Shown one piece after another: positions 27,633-37,276 of a stretch of 64,000 bases of DNA. The DNA is from Lentilactobacillus kosonis. Its GTDB lineage: Bacteria; Bacillota; Bacilli; Lactobacillales; Lactobacillaceae. The position numbers and the translations under genes were made by a program. The number at the start of each line of letters is the position of its first letter. The first letter of the stretch is position 1. The notes beneath the pieces were generated by a model. It was not told the DNA's origin and searched no databases. It was given only the letters and a program-made list of their open reading frames with translations. Location: contig NZ_BEXA01000001.1 of assembly GCF_003864335.1 (NCBI RefSeq), forward strand, positions 492,831 through 556,830. The letters are read 5' to 3'.

Positions 27633-29015
27633 TTAGCTTTCTTTTTCATCATGGTCGTGACGCATTTGCATTTCAATATCTTCAAGAGATTTACCACGTG
27701 TTTCAGGTACGTAGTATTTAACGAAGAAGTATGACAAGATGGCAAATACAGTAAATACAGCGAATGGACCACCGATGTTGTTATTAAATGATGCTAATAG
27801 AGTCAAGAAGAATTGTGAAACAATAAAGTTACCAATCCAGTTTGCAGCAGATCCAATTGATGAACCAATACCACGAACGTTTAATGGGAAGATTTCACCA
27901 ATCAGTACCCAAGCAATTGGACCCCATGAAACAGCGAAGCCAAAGATGTAGATAGCAATTAAGATAATAGTAGGGATGGCAGTGACAGTAACTGGCATGG
28001 TAAAGTTAATTACTGACAAAATACCAATTGAAATTGCCATGATGATTGAACCAAATTCAAGGATTTTTTTACGATCAAAACGATCCATGATCTTGTAAGC
28101 GATAATAGTACATACGAAGTTAACAACTCCAATAAATACTGAAATCCAAATGGCATTACTTTCAGGGAACTTAAATGCCTTGATAAATACTTGTGGTAAG
28201 AAGTAAATTACTGAGTTAATGCCGACAAGTTGTTGTAGGAACATAATTCCAACGGCAACTATAACTGCTGGTCGGGCGAAGGTGAATAATTCTTTGATTC
28301 CACCTTTAGGTTGTTTAGAAACTTCAACAATGTCTTCTAGTTCCTTATCTGGGTCTGCGTCAGGAATATTCTTACGAAGAACGTGAAGAGTAGCTTTAGC
28401 TTCATCAAGCTTACCTTTTTCAACTAAGAAACGAGGAGACTCTGGTAATAAAATGGCCCCAACAAATAATAGAAGGGCAGGAATCAATGCTGATCCTAAC
28501 ATCCACCGCCAGTCACGAACGCCTAATAAGTTGTGGCCTAAGAAGCCAAGGTTTGAAACATAAGCCATTAAGATACCAAATGTTAACATCAACTGAAACA
28601 TGGTTCCCAGTGAGCCACGGTGATCAGCGTCTGCTAATTCAGCAAGGTATGCTGGGGTTAAGGCTGATGCTGCACCAACGGCTAAACCAAGGACGATTCT
28701 GGCAACAACCATGGATGTGAATCCGCCAGCAACCATTGATAAACCTGAACCAAGCAAGAATAAAATTGATGCAAGAATTAATAGCTTTTTCCGACCGAAT
28801 TTATCAGAAAGTGGTCCGATTGATAGAGCACCGACTGATGAACCGATTAGAACTGATGAAGTGATAAATCCAGTTTGAGCAACACTCAAGCTGAAGTTGG
28901 TTTCAATTAATGGAGAAGCACCAGAAATAATTCCAGTGTCAAATCCGAAAAGTAATCCTCCAAGCGCTCCGAAGAAGAAGATGGCGCCTGTACTTAAACT
29001 ATGCTTTTTTTGCAT
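27633..29015 (-). CDS. Sugar porter family MFS transporter
   Basis: A 460-residue 12-helix sugar:H+ symporter of the XylE/AraE/IolT type. Signature motifs: GGLLFGFDTGIISGA in helix 1, DKFGRKKLLI between helices 2 and 3, LLPESPRFLVEKGK after helix 6, QQLVGINSVIYFLP in helix 7, and PETRGKSLEDIE at the C-terminus. The substrate (pentose, hexose or inositol) cannot be told from sequence. Two cre-like sites upstream suggest carbon catabolite repression. ATG 29015, SD AGGAGGC. Intact. Confidence 0.92.
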   Translation of the reverse strand: MQKKHSLSTGAIFFFGALGGLLFGFDTGIISGASPLIETNFSLSVAQTGFITSSVLIGSSVGALSIGPLSDKFGRKKLLILASILFLLGSGLSMVAGGFTSMVVARIVLGLAVGAASALTPAYLAELADADHRGSLGTMFQLMLTFGILMAYVSNLGFLGHNLLGVRDWRWMLGSALIPALLLFVGAILLPESPRFLVEKGKLDEAKATLHVLRKNIPDADPDKELEDIVEVSKQPKGGIKELFTFARPAVIVAVGIMFLQQLVGINSVIYFLPQVFIKAFKFPESNAIWISVFIGVVNFVCTIIAYKIMDRFDRKKILEFGSIIMAISIGILSVINFTMPVTVTAIPTIILIAIYIFGFAVSWGPIAWVLIGEIFPLNVRGIGSSIGSAANWIGNFIVSQFFLTLLASFNNNIGGPFAVFTVFAILSYFFVKYYVPETRGKSLEDIEMQMRHDHDEKES

Positions 29016-29138
29016 AAAACAAGCCTCCTAAATAACTTTGTTAAGTACGCCACTAACAATTTATTTTGATTACCAATGAAAATATAGCTAAATACATGGT
29101 TTATAAATGATTGGTAACTGGAATCAAATCAAAAAATA

Positions 29139-29152
29139 TGTAAGCGGTTTCC
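29139..29152. promoter_or_regulatory. cre-like site 1 upstream of sugar porter
   Basis: TGTAAGCGGTTTCC matches the catabolite-responsive element pattern TGNNANCGNTNNCA except at the last base; about 124 bases before the transporter start. Confidence 0.5.
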
Positions 29153-29187
29153 CTATGTACTATACGATAGTAAAAAATTTACAAAAA

Positions 29188-29201
29188 TGCAAGCGTTTCC
29201 A
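29188..29201. promoter_or_regulatory. cre site 2 upstream of sugar porter
   Basis: TGCAAGCGTTTCCA fits the pattern TGNNANCGNTNNCA fully. It lies between the divergent sugar porter and the NAD(P)H-binding protein gene, so CcpA could act on either. Confidence 0.6.
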
Positions 29202-29313
29202 CTGGATTTTCGAAGTTTTTTTTGTCATCACAAAATTTTCCAGCCTTGATAGTTGACTATGTGAGGTAAATCTCGAATACTTGAAGTAGATAATAAAAGG
29301 TGGAGGGATTGTC

Positions 29314-29967
29314 ATGACAATTAAAATCGGTGTTATTGGTGCTTCCGGCATGGCTGGCAGTGCGATTACAGAAAATGCGGTTGATCGGGGATTTGATGTA
29401 ACGGCTGTCGTTAGAAATGTCACTAAAGCTAAAGATAAATTTGGTGATCAGATTGATTATTTAGAAAAAGATGCGTTTGATTTAACTTATGATGATATCC
29501 AAGGGTTTGATGCACTTATTGATGCATTTGCACCCGGCAGTGAAAGCCTTGCAAGTAAACATACTGAATTAGCAACCAAACTAATTAAATTAGTTCAAAA
29601 TCATGACAAACCACGACTAGGATTCATTTTAGGGGCAGCTAGTTTGAATATTGGTAATGGTAAACAATTACTTGATCAGTTAGTTAAAATGCCTGACTCC
29701 GATGAATGGATTGCAACTCCTAAAGCACAATTTGAAGAGTATCAAATTTTGCTTACTTCTGAAGGCGTTGACTGGTTTGCGGTTTCACCTAGCGGTACGT
29801 TTGAACCTGGTGAATTAACTGAATACACCACGGGCAGCAACGATATGTTGAAGAATAAAAATGGTAAGTCAATCGTATATAGCAAGACTTTAGCAAAGGT
29901 GTTAGTGGATGAAATTGAAGATCCTAAACATCATAATGAAAGATTTACGGTAGTTAGTGAAATCTAA
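29314..29967 (+). CDS. NAD(P)H-binding protein (NmrA/YwnB-like atypical SDR)
   Basis: A 217-residue Rossmann-fold protein with the glycine motif GVIGASGMAGSAITENA at residues 6-22 and the typical VTAVVRNVTKAKD dinucleotide-binding arm. It lacks an evident Tyr-x-x-x-Lys pair, as in atypical SDR/NmrA-like proteins, so it may act as a redox sensor or a reductase; the substrate is unknown. ATG 29314 follows GGTGGAGGG. Intact and monocistronic. Confidence 0.85.
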   Translation: MTIKIGVIGASGMAGSAITENAVDRGFDVTAVVRNVTKAKDKFGDQIDYLEKDAFDLTYDDIQGFDALIDAFAPGSESLASKHTELATKLIKLVQNHDKPRLGFILGAASLNIGNGKQLLDQLVKMPDSDEWIATPKAQFEEYQILLTSEGVDWFAVSPSGTFEPGELTEYTTGSNDMLKNKNGKSIVYSKTLAKVLVDEIEDPKHHNERFTVVSEI

Positions 29968-29999
29968 ATTCTGTTTACAATAATTAAATATTTGCTTAC

Positions 30000-30048
30000 A
30001 AAAAGAACGTTCGTAATGTAAATTTTTACACTACGAACGTTTTTTTTA
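30000..30048. terminator. Bidirectional terminator after the trp operon
   Basis: AACGTTCGTA..TGTAAA pairs with TTACA..TACGAACGTT, flanked by A and T runs; separates the convergent NmrA-like gene and trpA. Confidence 0.9.
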
Positions 30049-30816
30049 ATTAATTACTGCTGCGACATTGTTGGCCAATTTCTTAATTTTAGAAAGGGAC
30101 GTCGATCCTTGGCTACCAATAATATCGACAAAGGCGCTCCCAATAATTATGCCATCGGCAATTTTTGCCATTTCAGCAGCTTGTTCAGGCGTGTGAATAC
30201 CAAAACCAATGGCAGTTGGGGTATCAGTATACTTTCTAATTTCAGAAACCAGATTTTCTAAACCATCGTAAAAGTTATCCCGTTGTCCAGTAATTCCTAA
30301 TGAGGAAACGACATATATGAATCCGGATGCGACTTCGGCGATTTTCTTAATTCGATGCCCCGATGTTGGTGTGATCAGGGGAATAATATCGATGTCATAT
30401 TTGGTTGCTGTTGGAACAATATCATCGCGACTTTCTAATGGTAGATCTGGGATCACTAATCCTGAAATGTTTAGACTGGCGCATCGACTTAGAAAGTTAT
30501 CAAAGCCATACTTAAATGGAATATTCAGGTAAGTTAGAATTACCATCGGAATATTAGTGTGTTTCCTGACAGTTTCAATAATTTCAAAGACGCGTTCAGT
30601 CGTCACCCCCGATTTGAAGGCTCGCAAATCGGCTGCCTGGATAACTGGTCCATCAGCTACTGGATCAGAGAAGGGGATCCCTAATTCAATAATGTCGGCG
30701 CCACTATCGGCCAGGGTAAGAATATTAGTCACAGTTGTTTCAAAATCAGGATCATTTGCAACGACAAATGGGATAAAGACTTTTTTGTTTTTAAAAATAC
30801 CGGATAAATTACTCAT
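30046..30816 (-). CDS. trpA: Tryptophan synthase alpha subunit
   Basis: Cleaves indole-3-glycerol phosphate to indole and glyceraldehyde 3-phosphate; the indole is channelled to TrpB. A 256-residue TIM barrel with the catalytic Glu and Asp in [20 protein letters not shown] and the phosphate-binding [11 protein letters not shown] chose ATG 30816 (MSNLSGIF) because AAGGAG lies about 8 bases upstream and the gene then overlaps trpB by 8 bases; a longer in-frame start at 30852 would extend further into trpB. Last gene of trpDCFBA. Confidence 0.95.
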   Translation of the reverse strand: MSNLSGIFKNKKVFIPFVVANDPDFETTVTNILTLADSGADIIELGIPFSDPVADGPVIQAADLRAFKSGVTTERVFEIIETVRKHTNIPMVILTYLNIPFKYGFDNFLSRCASLNISGLVIPDLPLESRDDIVPTATKYDIDIIPLITPTSGHRIKKIAEVASGFIYVVSSLGITGQRDNFYDGLENLVSEIRKYTDTPTAIGFGIHTPEQAAEMAKIADGIIIGSAFVDIIGSQGSTSLSKIKKLANNVAAVIN

Positions 30817-32010
30817 CGATATCAACTCCTTTGTATTGTGCAATGCTAGCAACGTCTTTGTCTCCTCGACCAGAGAGGGTGCAAATAATTACCTGATCTT
30901 TACGCATTGTTGGGGCTAATTTTTTGACGTAAGCAATTGCATGACAACTTTCAATCGCAGCAACAATGCCCTCGGTTTTGGCAATATATTCAAAGGCTTC
31001 GACTGCTTCATTGTCAGTAATGCCCACATATTTAGCACGACCATCGTCTGCAAGGGCAGCATGCTCTGGACCGACTCCAGGATAGTCTAAACCAGCAGAA
31101 ATTGAGTAAACTTCATCAATTTGACCGTCTTGGTTTTGAAGAAATTTAGATTTCATTCCGTGGAAAATGCCAGTTGAACCTCGTTCAATGGTGGCGGCAG
31201 TTTGATCAGTATCAACCCCTTTACCTGCCGCTTCCACACCAATTAGTTCAACTTCAGGATTATTAAGATAGTCAGCAAAACTACCAATGGCGTTACTTCC
31301 ACCACCGACACAAGCTACGACTGCGTCAGGTAAACGATTCTCTTTAGCTTTTAACTGCGCTTTAGATTCCTTACTAATCACGCTTTGAAAATATTTAACC
31401 ATTTCAGGGTATGGATATGGGCCAACGGCTGAGCCAATAATATAGAAGGTGTCTTCACAGCGAGCGGCCCATTCTTGTAAGGTAGCGTTAATGGCATCCT
31501 TTAGAACTTTTGAACCACTGGTCACAGCGTGGACTTTGGCCCCAAGTAATTCCATGCGGTAAACATTGAGTTTTTGACGATCGGTGTCCATTTTACCCAT
31601 GAAAATTTCACAATCCATTCCAAGTAAAGCGGCAATTGTGGCCGTGGCAACTCCGTGTTGGCCAGCTCCGGTTTCTGCAATTAGACGTTTTTTGCCCATA
31701 TGCTTCGCCATTAATGCTTGACCAATTACGTTATTTATTTTGTGAGCGCCAGTGTGGTTCAGGTCTTCTCGCTTTAGATAAATTTTGGCTCCGCCTAGGT
31801 CTTCGGTCATATTTTTGCATAGTAGAGTAATGAAGGACGGTTAGCGTAATTTACAAGTAGATCGTGAAGTTCTTGTTGAAATAAATCATCATTTTTAGGT
31901 GGCAAATTCATCATTGATTTTTCTAGTTCGGTCATTAGTGTTTCGGGGATATACTGGCCACCAAATTTCTGACCGTAAATTCCGGGTTTAGTTTGCTTAA
32001 TTTCTTGCAT
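30809..32010 (-). CDS. trpB: Tryptophan synthase beta subunit (one frameshift)
   Basis: Condenses indole with serine to tryptophan using PLP. The joined product is 400 residues. PLP lysine in [16 protein letters not shown], phosphate-binding glycine loop [10 protein letters not shown], catalytic Glu in [11 protein letters not shown], and the C-terminal LSGRGDKD are visible. The frame breaks at 31812-31816, where five Ts on the plus strand should be six, restoring [22 protein letters not shown] 32010 abuts the trpF stop codon. Confidence 0.94.
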
Positions 32011-32589
32011 TTAAATCGCTCCTTTGACTTGCGCAATAAAGTTTGTTATTTTTTCTGGATCCTTATGACCATTAGTCTCGACGCCACTAGAGACATCAAC
32101 AGCAAATGGTTTAGTTAAGTTGATAGCTGAGCTGACATTTTCTGGGGTTAAACCGCCAGCGAGAAAGATTGGTTGGTTGGGAGTGATGGTCGTTAAATCG
32201 AGTAGCTTGCCACTACCATTACCAGCATCAACCATAGCAAAGTCAGCAGTGGTAGTTTGATCAATTGGTTCATTGACAAATACTCTAATTACTTTTAAAT
32301 CAGCTGTTTGCAACTTGCTAATCATTAATTGATCTCCGTAACCATGCAGTTGGGCAATGGAAATGGCATGGGTTTTGAATAATTTAATGATGTTTTCGGA
32401 TGATTCATTTACGAAGACTCCAACTGATTTAATTGCTGGATCTAATATTTTTCGTAATTTAATTGCCTGTTGAACAGTGATTTGGTGGCGGCCAGGGGCA
32501 AATACGAATCCGGCATAATCTGGTTTTGCTTTATTTACCGCCTGAATATCGGAAGGTGACATTAAGCCACAAATTTTAATTTTTGTCAT
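32011..32589 (-). CDS. trpF: Phosphoribosylanthranilate isomerase
   Basis: Amadori rearrangement of phosphoribosylanthranilate to CdRP, fourth step of tryptophan synthesis. A 192-residue TIM barrel with the general-base cysteine in KICGLMSP (Cys7) and the phosphate site VDVSSGVETNGHKDPEKI; the acid Asp lies in AMVDAGNGSGK. ATG 32589; three bases separate it from trpC. Intact. Confidence 0.94.
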   Translation of the reverse strand: MTKIKICGLMSPSDIQAVNKAKPDYAGFVFAPGRHQITVQQAIKLRKILDPAIKSVGVFVNESSENIIKLFKTHAISIAQLHGYGDQLMISKLQTADLKVIRVFVNEPIDQTTTADFAMVDAGNGSGKLLDLTTITPNQPIFLAGGLTPENVSSAINLTKPFAVDVSSGVETNGHKDPEKITNFIAQVKGAI

Positions 32590-32592
32590 GAT

Positions 32593-33363
32593 TCAGACCT
32601 GCTTAAAATCTTGGATTAATTCACGCTTATTAGTAGCTCTCATTAAAGTTTCGCCGATTAAAATGCCATTAAAGCCGGCTACTTTAAGTTGGTAAATATC
32701 ATCTTCAGTCTTGATTCCACTTTCTGAAATCATTAAGACGTTATTTGGCACCAGCTTTTTAAGGGTTAGACTGTTATTCAGATCAACAGTAAAGTCTTTG
32801 AGGTTCCGATTATTGATACCGATAATTTTGGCACCAGAATTAAGTGCGCGATTAACTTCCTCGGCATTATGAACCTCGACGATGGCGTCCATTCCTAAAG
32901 CTTCCGCAAGTTGGCGATAGTCTCTTAATTGGTCATTATTTAAGATGGCGGTGATTAAGAGAATGATGCTGGCGCCGCTGGCTTTAGCTTCATAAATCAT
33001 ATATTCGTTGATCGTGAAGTCTTTTCTTAAAATTGGAGTAGCCACTTCATTGGCGATGGCTTCTAGGTAGTCAAGCTGGCCATGAAAGTATTTAGGCTCC
33101 GTGAGAACTGAGATTGCGTCAACATCAGCGGCTTCGTAGTCATGCGCAATTTGTAAATAAGGAAAGTCGGTGGCGATGACGCCTTTGGATGGTGAAGCTT
33201 GCTTCACTTCAGCAATAATGTGTAGCCCTGGCTGAGCCAAGATTGACGAAAAACTACTGTTGGACTTTTGTGTAGCCAGAGCCTTTAATTCTGCAAGGGA
33301 AACTTTCATTTGTTGATTACTAATTCGTTGTTGGGTTGCGGTAACTAGATCATCGAGAATCAT
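32593..33363 (-). CDS. trpC: Indole-3-glycerol-phosphate synthase
   Basis: Closes the indole ring from CdRP with loss of CO2. A 256-residue TIM barrel with the conserved [16 protein letters not shown] (catalytic Glu and Lys), [18 protein letters not shown] (catalytic Lys), and [11 protein letters not shown] phosphate-binding end. The ATG overlaps the trpD stop by 4 bases, suggesting coupled translation. Intact. Confidence 0.95.
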   Translation of the reverse strand: MILDDLVTATQQRISNQQMKVSLAELKALATQKSNSSFSSILAQPGLHIIAEVKQASPSKGVIATDFPYLQIAHDYEAADVDAISVLTEPKYFHGQLDYLEAIANEVATPILRKDFTINEYMIYEAKASGASIILLITAILNNDQLRDYRQLAEALGMDAIVEVHNAEEVNRALNSGAKIIGINNRNLKDFTVDLNNSLTLKKLVPNNVLMISESGIKTEDDIYQLKVAGFNGILIGETLMRATNKRELIQDFKQV

Positions 33364-34379
33364 GCGACCACATCCTTAGGATTAAGCTTGCGCAATTGGT
33401 TAAGCTTAGTGATGGCTTTGCCACTATCAATAGTTTCGGTAGCTATTTTTATTCCATCAGCAATGGAAATCTCTCGTTTGGCAGTATGAATTGCCATTCC
33501 GGTATTCATGATTACGGCTTCGCGTTTAGGACCTTTAACTCCTGAGAAAATGTCTTCAGTAATCTGAGCATTCTCAGCTGGGGTACCACCAACCAAGTCA
33601 TTTTTATCGACAATTGGTAGACCAAAGTCAGTTGGAGAAACCGTGAATTCTTTAAGCTCGTTGCCGGTTACTTCAATGACATAGGTCGTTCCAGTTGGAG
33701 TAACTTCATCTAATCCGTCAGATCCATGAACAACTAGAGCGTGGGTAACGCCAAGTTTTGGTAGGACTTGGGCCAAAGGTCGCATTAAGTCTTTATCATA
33801 TACGCCAAGTAGTTGAGTTTTTGGTTTAGCGGGATTAGCAAGGGGGCCAAGAATGTTAAAGATGGTCCGAATTCCAAGGGCCTTTCTAACGGGGGCAACG
33901 TACTTCATTGATTGATGGTATTCTTGAGCGAATAAAAAGCAGAGGTTAGTGGTCAAAAGGCTATCGTATGATTCAGTTGGGGTTTGATTGATGTTCAAAC
34001 CTAAGGCTTCTAAAACATCGGCAGCCCCGCTTTTTGATGAGGCGGCGCGATTACCGTGCTTAGCAACTTTGAATCCTGCAGCTGCTAGTAGGATGGCGCT
34101 AGTAGTTGAAATGTTGAAAGTGTTGGCTTGATCGCCACCAGTACCAACGATTTCTAATACGTTATCAACCTTTGGAAATGGTAAGGCATGATTGCGCATT
34201 GATTGAGCAGCTCCGGCAATCTCGTCGATGGTTTCGTGTTTGGTGGCTAAAGCCGTTAATAGGCTTGCAGTTTCAATTTCACTGGTTTCTCCAGTCATAA
34301 TTTCATCAAGAACTGATTGGCTTTCAGTGAATGTTAAGCTTTCGTGATTGGTTACTTTTTGAATGGCTTCTTTAATCAT
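33360..34379 (-). CDS. trpD: Anthranilate phosphoribosyltransferase
   Basis: Joins anthranilate to PRPP, the first step encoded in this operon. A 339-residue protein with the glycine-rich PRPP loop [20 protein letters not shown], the anthranilate site [21 protein letters not shown], and [15 protein letters not shown] 34379 follows TTTTAGGAGGAAATT. It is the first structural gene after the T-box; no trpE or trpG precedes it here, so anthranilate must be made by enzymes encoded elsewhere or imported. Intact. Confidence 0.95.
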   Translation of the reverse strand: MIKEAIQKVTNHESLTFTESQSVLDEIMTGETSEIETASLLTALATKHETIDEIAGAAQSMRNHALPFPKVDNVLEIVGTGGDQANTFNISTTSAILLAAAGFKVAKHGNRAASSKSGAADVLEALGLNINQTPTESYDSLLTTNLCFLFAQEYHQSMKYVAPVRKALGIRTIFNILGPLANPAKPKTQLLGVYDKDLMRPLAQVLPKLGVTHALVVHGSDGLDEVTPTGTTYVIEVTGNELKEFTVSPTDFGLPIVDKNDLVGGTPAENAQITEDIFSGVKGPKREAVIMNTGMAIHTAKREISIADGIKIATETIDSGKAITKLNQLRKLNPKDVVA

Positions 34380-34413
34380 AATAATTTCCTCCTAAAATCT
34401 GAGTAACAAACTA

Positions 34414-34455
34414 TCAATGATTAAATTGCCATCGTTTTCCTGGATTTTGTTTCAT
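34414..34455 (-). CDS. Putative 13-residue leader peptide between T-box and trpD
   Basis: A short open frame MKQNPGKRWQFNH, with one Trp codon, begins 27 bases beyond the T-box terminator stem. Its ATG has GGAGGT at ideal distance and it ends in tandem stops (TGA TAG) 35 bases before trpD. It may be a translated leader adding ribosome-based control, or the decayed start of a lost gene such as trpE. Translation is unproven. Confidence 0.35.
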   Translation of the reverse strand: MKQNPGKRWQFNH

Positions 34456-34481
34456 ATCAGTGACCTCCGCATTGAGAATAC

Positions 34482-34775
34482 AAAAATCCGCCCATAACAA
34501 ACTTGTTGTTAAGGACGGATTTAACCGCGGTGCCACCTTAATTTGATTATCTGGGTATACAAAAAATACCGCAAACAATCACCCTTAGCGAGAGACTATC
34601 ATCTCCCCGACAACTGACGTATGTCTGTACGTTTTCCCATACTAGTGAATACTTTCAGAGAAACCCTCAGTGGTCCATTTAATCATCTGCGTTCGGTTGC
34701 ACTCTCAGCACCGGCAACTCTCTTTACGTGCACAATGATCTTGATCTCCACTTCATCGGTTTATATGGACGAATT
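34482..34775 (-). promoter_or_regulatory. T-box riboswitch leader, tryptophan specifier
   Basis: The T-box motif AAGGTGGCACCGCGG is at 34539-34525, followed by the terminator stem AAATCCG/CGGATTT (34522-34484) and T-run. Stem I: helix 1 AGTGG/CCACT, helix 2 ATCAT/ATGAT, and the specifier loop AAATGGA with TGG at 34677-34675. This is a tryptophan-specific T-box matching the downstream trp operon. Confidence 0.95.
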
Positions 34776-34789
34776 AATTGTTGTTGACA

Positions 34790-34818
34790 ATATTAAATAA
34801 CGATTAGAAATTTGTCAA
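34790..34818 (-). promoter_or_regulatory. trp operon promoter
   Basis: TTGACA (34818-34813), exact 17-base spacer, TAATAT (34795-34790) on the minus strand, just before the T-box. Confidence 0.85.
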
Positions 34819-34907
34819 CATTGATTTTAAATTTTAATGCAATTTTGTAAGCTATAGTGGTTAAAAAGCCTATTAAAACGGGACTTTTATACAAAACATT
34901 CTTTTTG

Positions 34908-34958
34908 TTGACAAAGGTTAGGTGCCTAAGTATAATTATTTTATGTTAGGTACCTAAC
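34908..34958 (+). promoter_or_regulatory. Consensus promoter with two MarR-type operators
   Basis: TTGACA (34908-34913), 17-base spacer, TATAAT (34931-34936): a perfect consensus promoter. GTTAGGTGCCTAAG fills the spacer (34917-34930) and the near-copy GTTAGGTACCTAAC, a perfect palindrome, covers the expected start site (34945-34958). Binding of a dimer to either would shut the promoter; the MarR protein encoded 44 bases downstream is the obvious ligand. Confidence 0.85.
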
Positions 34959-35001
34959 TAACAGTCGATGTTTTCGTTTTTTATAGAAAGAGGTATTAAC
35001 T

Positions 35002-35646
35002 GTGGAATTAAATTCTATGGATTTATTAAAGAAGTTACAGTTCGTCGGCCGAGCTAGCAAACACTTTGCTGGTAAAGGTCCAGTAAAATATTCTGGTCGC
35101 CAACGAATCATTAATATTTTAGCTAAGGAAAATGGTATGATTCAGAGCCAATTAGCAGAGATATTAGATGTTCGACCAAGTTCACTAGCTGAAATATTAA
35201 AAAGATGGAAGCTGATGGTGATGTTCGTCGGGAATCCGATGAGAACGATGGTCGTATCAAGTTAGTTTATCTAACTGATGCAGGCAAAGAAAAAATTGTT
35301 GAGAGCAGTGAGTCGGATGATGAATTTAGCAATCGGTTTTTGCTGGGCTGTCTGCTGATGAGAAGTCTAGCTTAAGTGAATATTTAGAAAAATCGTATCT
35401 GGTTGGCCAGATGAGTTTAAGGTCAGATCAGCTAAATTCACGGATCCAACAGAACGATTTGATGAGATTCAAAAGTTACGCAGTGAAATGTTTGACCGTG
35501 ATTGGCGGGACATGTCACATGAGGAACGAAGTGAATTGAAACGAGAATTCAGACAACGGGCTAAAGATATGAATTTTGGTCCCTTCGGTCACCATAACTT
35601 TCATCATCATGGTTTTGATCATCGCGGTCATCATGACTGGGATTAA
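35002..35646 (+). CDS. MarR-family transcriptional regulator with histidine-rich tail (three frameshifts)
   Basis: The joined product is 215 residues, longer than typical MarR proteins (about 150). The winged-helix part contains RQRIINILAKENGMIQSQLAEILDVR and, after repair, ESDENDGRIKLVYLTDAGK, the MarR wing. A C-terminal extension ends in FGHHNFHHHGFDHRGHHDWD, rich in His, which could bind metal. Breaks: 35199-35203 (A5 should be A6), 35337-35341 (T5 should be T6), 35388-35392 (A5 should be A6). GTG 35002 follows GAAAGAGG. Monocistronic; the two palindromes in its promoter suggest autorepression. No transporter follows on the same strand, so any wider target lies elsewhere. Confidence 0.82.
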
Positions 35647-35679
35647 TCAACTGTAAATGGTCGGGAAGCCATAATAAAC

Positions 35680-35728
35680 AGAACACGCCTAAATTGCATT
35701 ATTTCTTGCAATTTAGGCGTGTTCTTTA
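35680..35728. terminator. Bidirectional terminator after MarR gene
   Basis: A perfect 19-bp hairpin, AGAACACGCCTAAATTGCA with its complement, around an 8-base loop, followed by a short T-rich tail; lies between convergent genes. Confidence 0.88.
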
Positions 35729-35730
35729 GA

Positions 35731-36232
35731 TTAATACTCACCAGCTGAATATGTCAAATCGTATGAATGCGTGTAAATTTCTACTAAATTACCAAACGGA
35801 TCTTCCATGTAAACCATCTTATAAGGTTTTTTACCAGGATAATATTCTTTGATAGGCATCCGTTGCTTTCCACCATGCGCAATAATCTTTTGGACAAGAC
35901 CTTCGATGTCAGGATCTTGGACACCATAGTGAAAGATACCGGTTTCCCAGAATTTAAAGTTATTGTCTGGGTCTACATTTTTACTAAATTCAAACATTTC
36001 AATACCGATGCCATCTCCGGTGGTTAGATGGGCGATGTTGTAGCTCCCCCCAGCCAGCACCAAAGACTTCCGTAGACATAATTCCAATCGCTGAATCATC
36101 TTCTGTTACCTTTGAGGGATCCATCACGACGTACCATCCCATAACTTTAGTGTAAAATTCAACGGCTTTGTTAATATCAGGAACGGAAAGGCCAATATGT
36201 GAAAAATTAATTGGATATGGTTTATTTGTCAT
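35731..36232 (-). CDS. VOC/glyoxalase family protein (one frameshift, base gain)
   Basis: The joined product is about 166 residues with two beta-alpha-beta-beta-beta units. Possible metal ligands: His in FSHIGLSVPD, Glu in GIGIEMFEF, His in FHYGVQDPD, and Glu in NLVEIYTHSYD. Such proteins act as glyoxalases, dioxygenases or resistance proteins; the substrate is unknown. The frame breaks at 36046-36051, where six Cs (plus strand) should be five, giving FGAGWGSYNIAHL. ATG 36232 follows GGAGTTATCACTA. Divergent from an HxlR regulator that probably controls it. Confidence 0.85.
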
Positions 36233-36313
36233 TAGTGATAACTCCTGTTAGTTTATATTTGGTAAATAAGATATTAAACTATACAAATAACTTAAAAAAG
36301 TACGCACTTTAAA

Positions 36314-36326
36314 GTAAGTAGCTTAC
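36314..36326. promoter_or_regulatory. Candidate HxlR operator
   Basis: GTAAGTAGCTTAC has 5-base inverted arms GTAAG/CTTAC and lies between the divergent VOC and HxlR genes. The block ACTTTAAAGTAAGTAG is nearly repeated before the second HxlR gene (40979-40994), supporting a regulator site. Confidence 0.55.
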
Positions 36327-36361
36327 CTCTTAGTAAGGGTTGCTAAATGTGGAGGATAGTT

Positions 36362-36718
36362 GTGGTAAAAATTAATAAAAAATATAACGTGGGTGTTGAT
36401 GTTGCACTAGAAGTGATTTCTGGAAAGTGGAAACCAGACATTCTGTGTCTTATTGGGACCGGAGTTAATCGAAATGGTTCTCTGCTAAGAGCAATTCCTG
36501 ATCTGTCGCAGAAAGTATTAACGGAACAATTAAAGCAATTGATTGCTGATAATATATTGAAGCGTGTTGTTTTTTCAGAAACGCCGTTGCATGTTGAATA
36601 TCAATTTACAGAATACGGTGAATCATTGAAGGTTGTGTTACTTTCTTTGTGTCATTGGGGAGAATTGCATGCTCAAAAAACTCCTGGGTATAATCTTGAA
36701 AAAATAATTAGTGACTAA
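36362..36718 (+). CDS. HxlR-family transcriptional regulator
   Basis: A 118-residue winged helix-turn-helix regulator: VALEVISGKWKPDILCLIG, SLLRAIPDLSQKVLTEQLKQL and the wing VFSETPLHVEYQFTEYGESL. Several HxlR proteins are redox or aldehyde/quinone sensors acting through a cysteine; Cys29 follows helix 2 here. I chose GTG 36362 because GGAGG lies 6 bases upstream; an ATG at 36347 overlaps that ribosome site. Divergent from the VOC gene, the likely target. Confidence 0.88.
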   Translation: MVKINKKYNVGVDVALEVISGKWKPDILCLIGTGVNRNGSLLRAIPDLSQKVLTEQLKQLIADNILKRVVFSETPLHVEYQFTEYGESLKVVLLSLCHWGELHAQKTPGYNLEKIISD

Positions 36719-36759
36719 AAACAGGGCGTCCATTAAATGTTAATGGGCGCCTGTTTTTT
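36719..36759 (+). terminator. Terminator after HxlR gene 1
   Basis: AAACAGG.CG.CCATTAA pairs with TTAATGG.CG.CCTGTTT followed by a T-run. The gap 36760-36899 beyond it shows no gene. Confidence 0.85.
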
Positions 36760-36899
36760 AGTTAATATATTAGCAAGTCATGCAGATTTTATTTTCTAGC
36801 AACTATGAAATTTATTCTTTAATTGTCGTCCTAGTTGCACCGGTTAAATCACTTAGGCATACTTATAAAATCTAAAGTCACCGTTACCAGATGATTTAA

Positions 36900-37241
36900 T
36901 CAAAACTTTCTTTTAATTAAATATTGAATACCATATCCAACGATTATGATAGATAAAATCACGTACACCATCTTATCTATATCCCTGAAAAATAATGCTG
37001 CTGAAGCCCATACTAATAATACACAAACAACATCTATCCATATGTTAAGTTTTGTCTTTTTTGTAATTACTTTCTGATTTACCGTGTATTGAACAACCCA
37101 ATCAGCAACAAATAAAAGCGTATTGGCACTCAAAACCGCTAAAAGAAAAAGCTTTCCAGTGATGACCGAAATAAGCAAAATTAATAGACCTATTATTTGG
37201 GTATACAGAGGCCATCGCTTTTTATCCATAATTGTATTCAT
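36900..37241 (-). CDS. Small membrane protein, unknown function (islet gene 3 of 3 on this strand)
   Basis: A 113-residue protein with about four hydrophobic segments (IIGLLILLISVITGKLF, LLAVLSANTLLFVADWV, IWIDVVCVLLVWASAALF, MVYVILSIIIVGYGIQYLI) separated by short basic loops. No family recognised. ATG 37241 follows GGGAGGTG. It is the last of three consecutive short membrane protein genes reading leftward, each with its own strong ribosome site and gaps of 2 and 35 bases, so one operon is likely. Confidence 0.7.
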   Translation of the reverse strand: MNTIMDKKRWPLYTQIIGLLILLISVITGKLFLLAVLSANTLLFVADWVVQYTVNQKVITKKTKLNIWIDVVCVLLVWASAALFFRDIDKMVYVILSIIIVGYGIQYLIKRKF

Positions 37242-37276
37242 AAATACACCTCCCTATGCCAGATTTGTTGTGGTAA

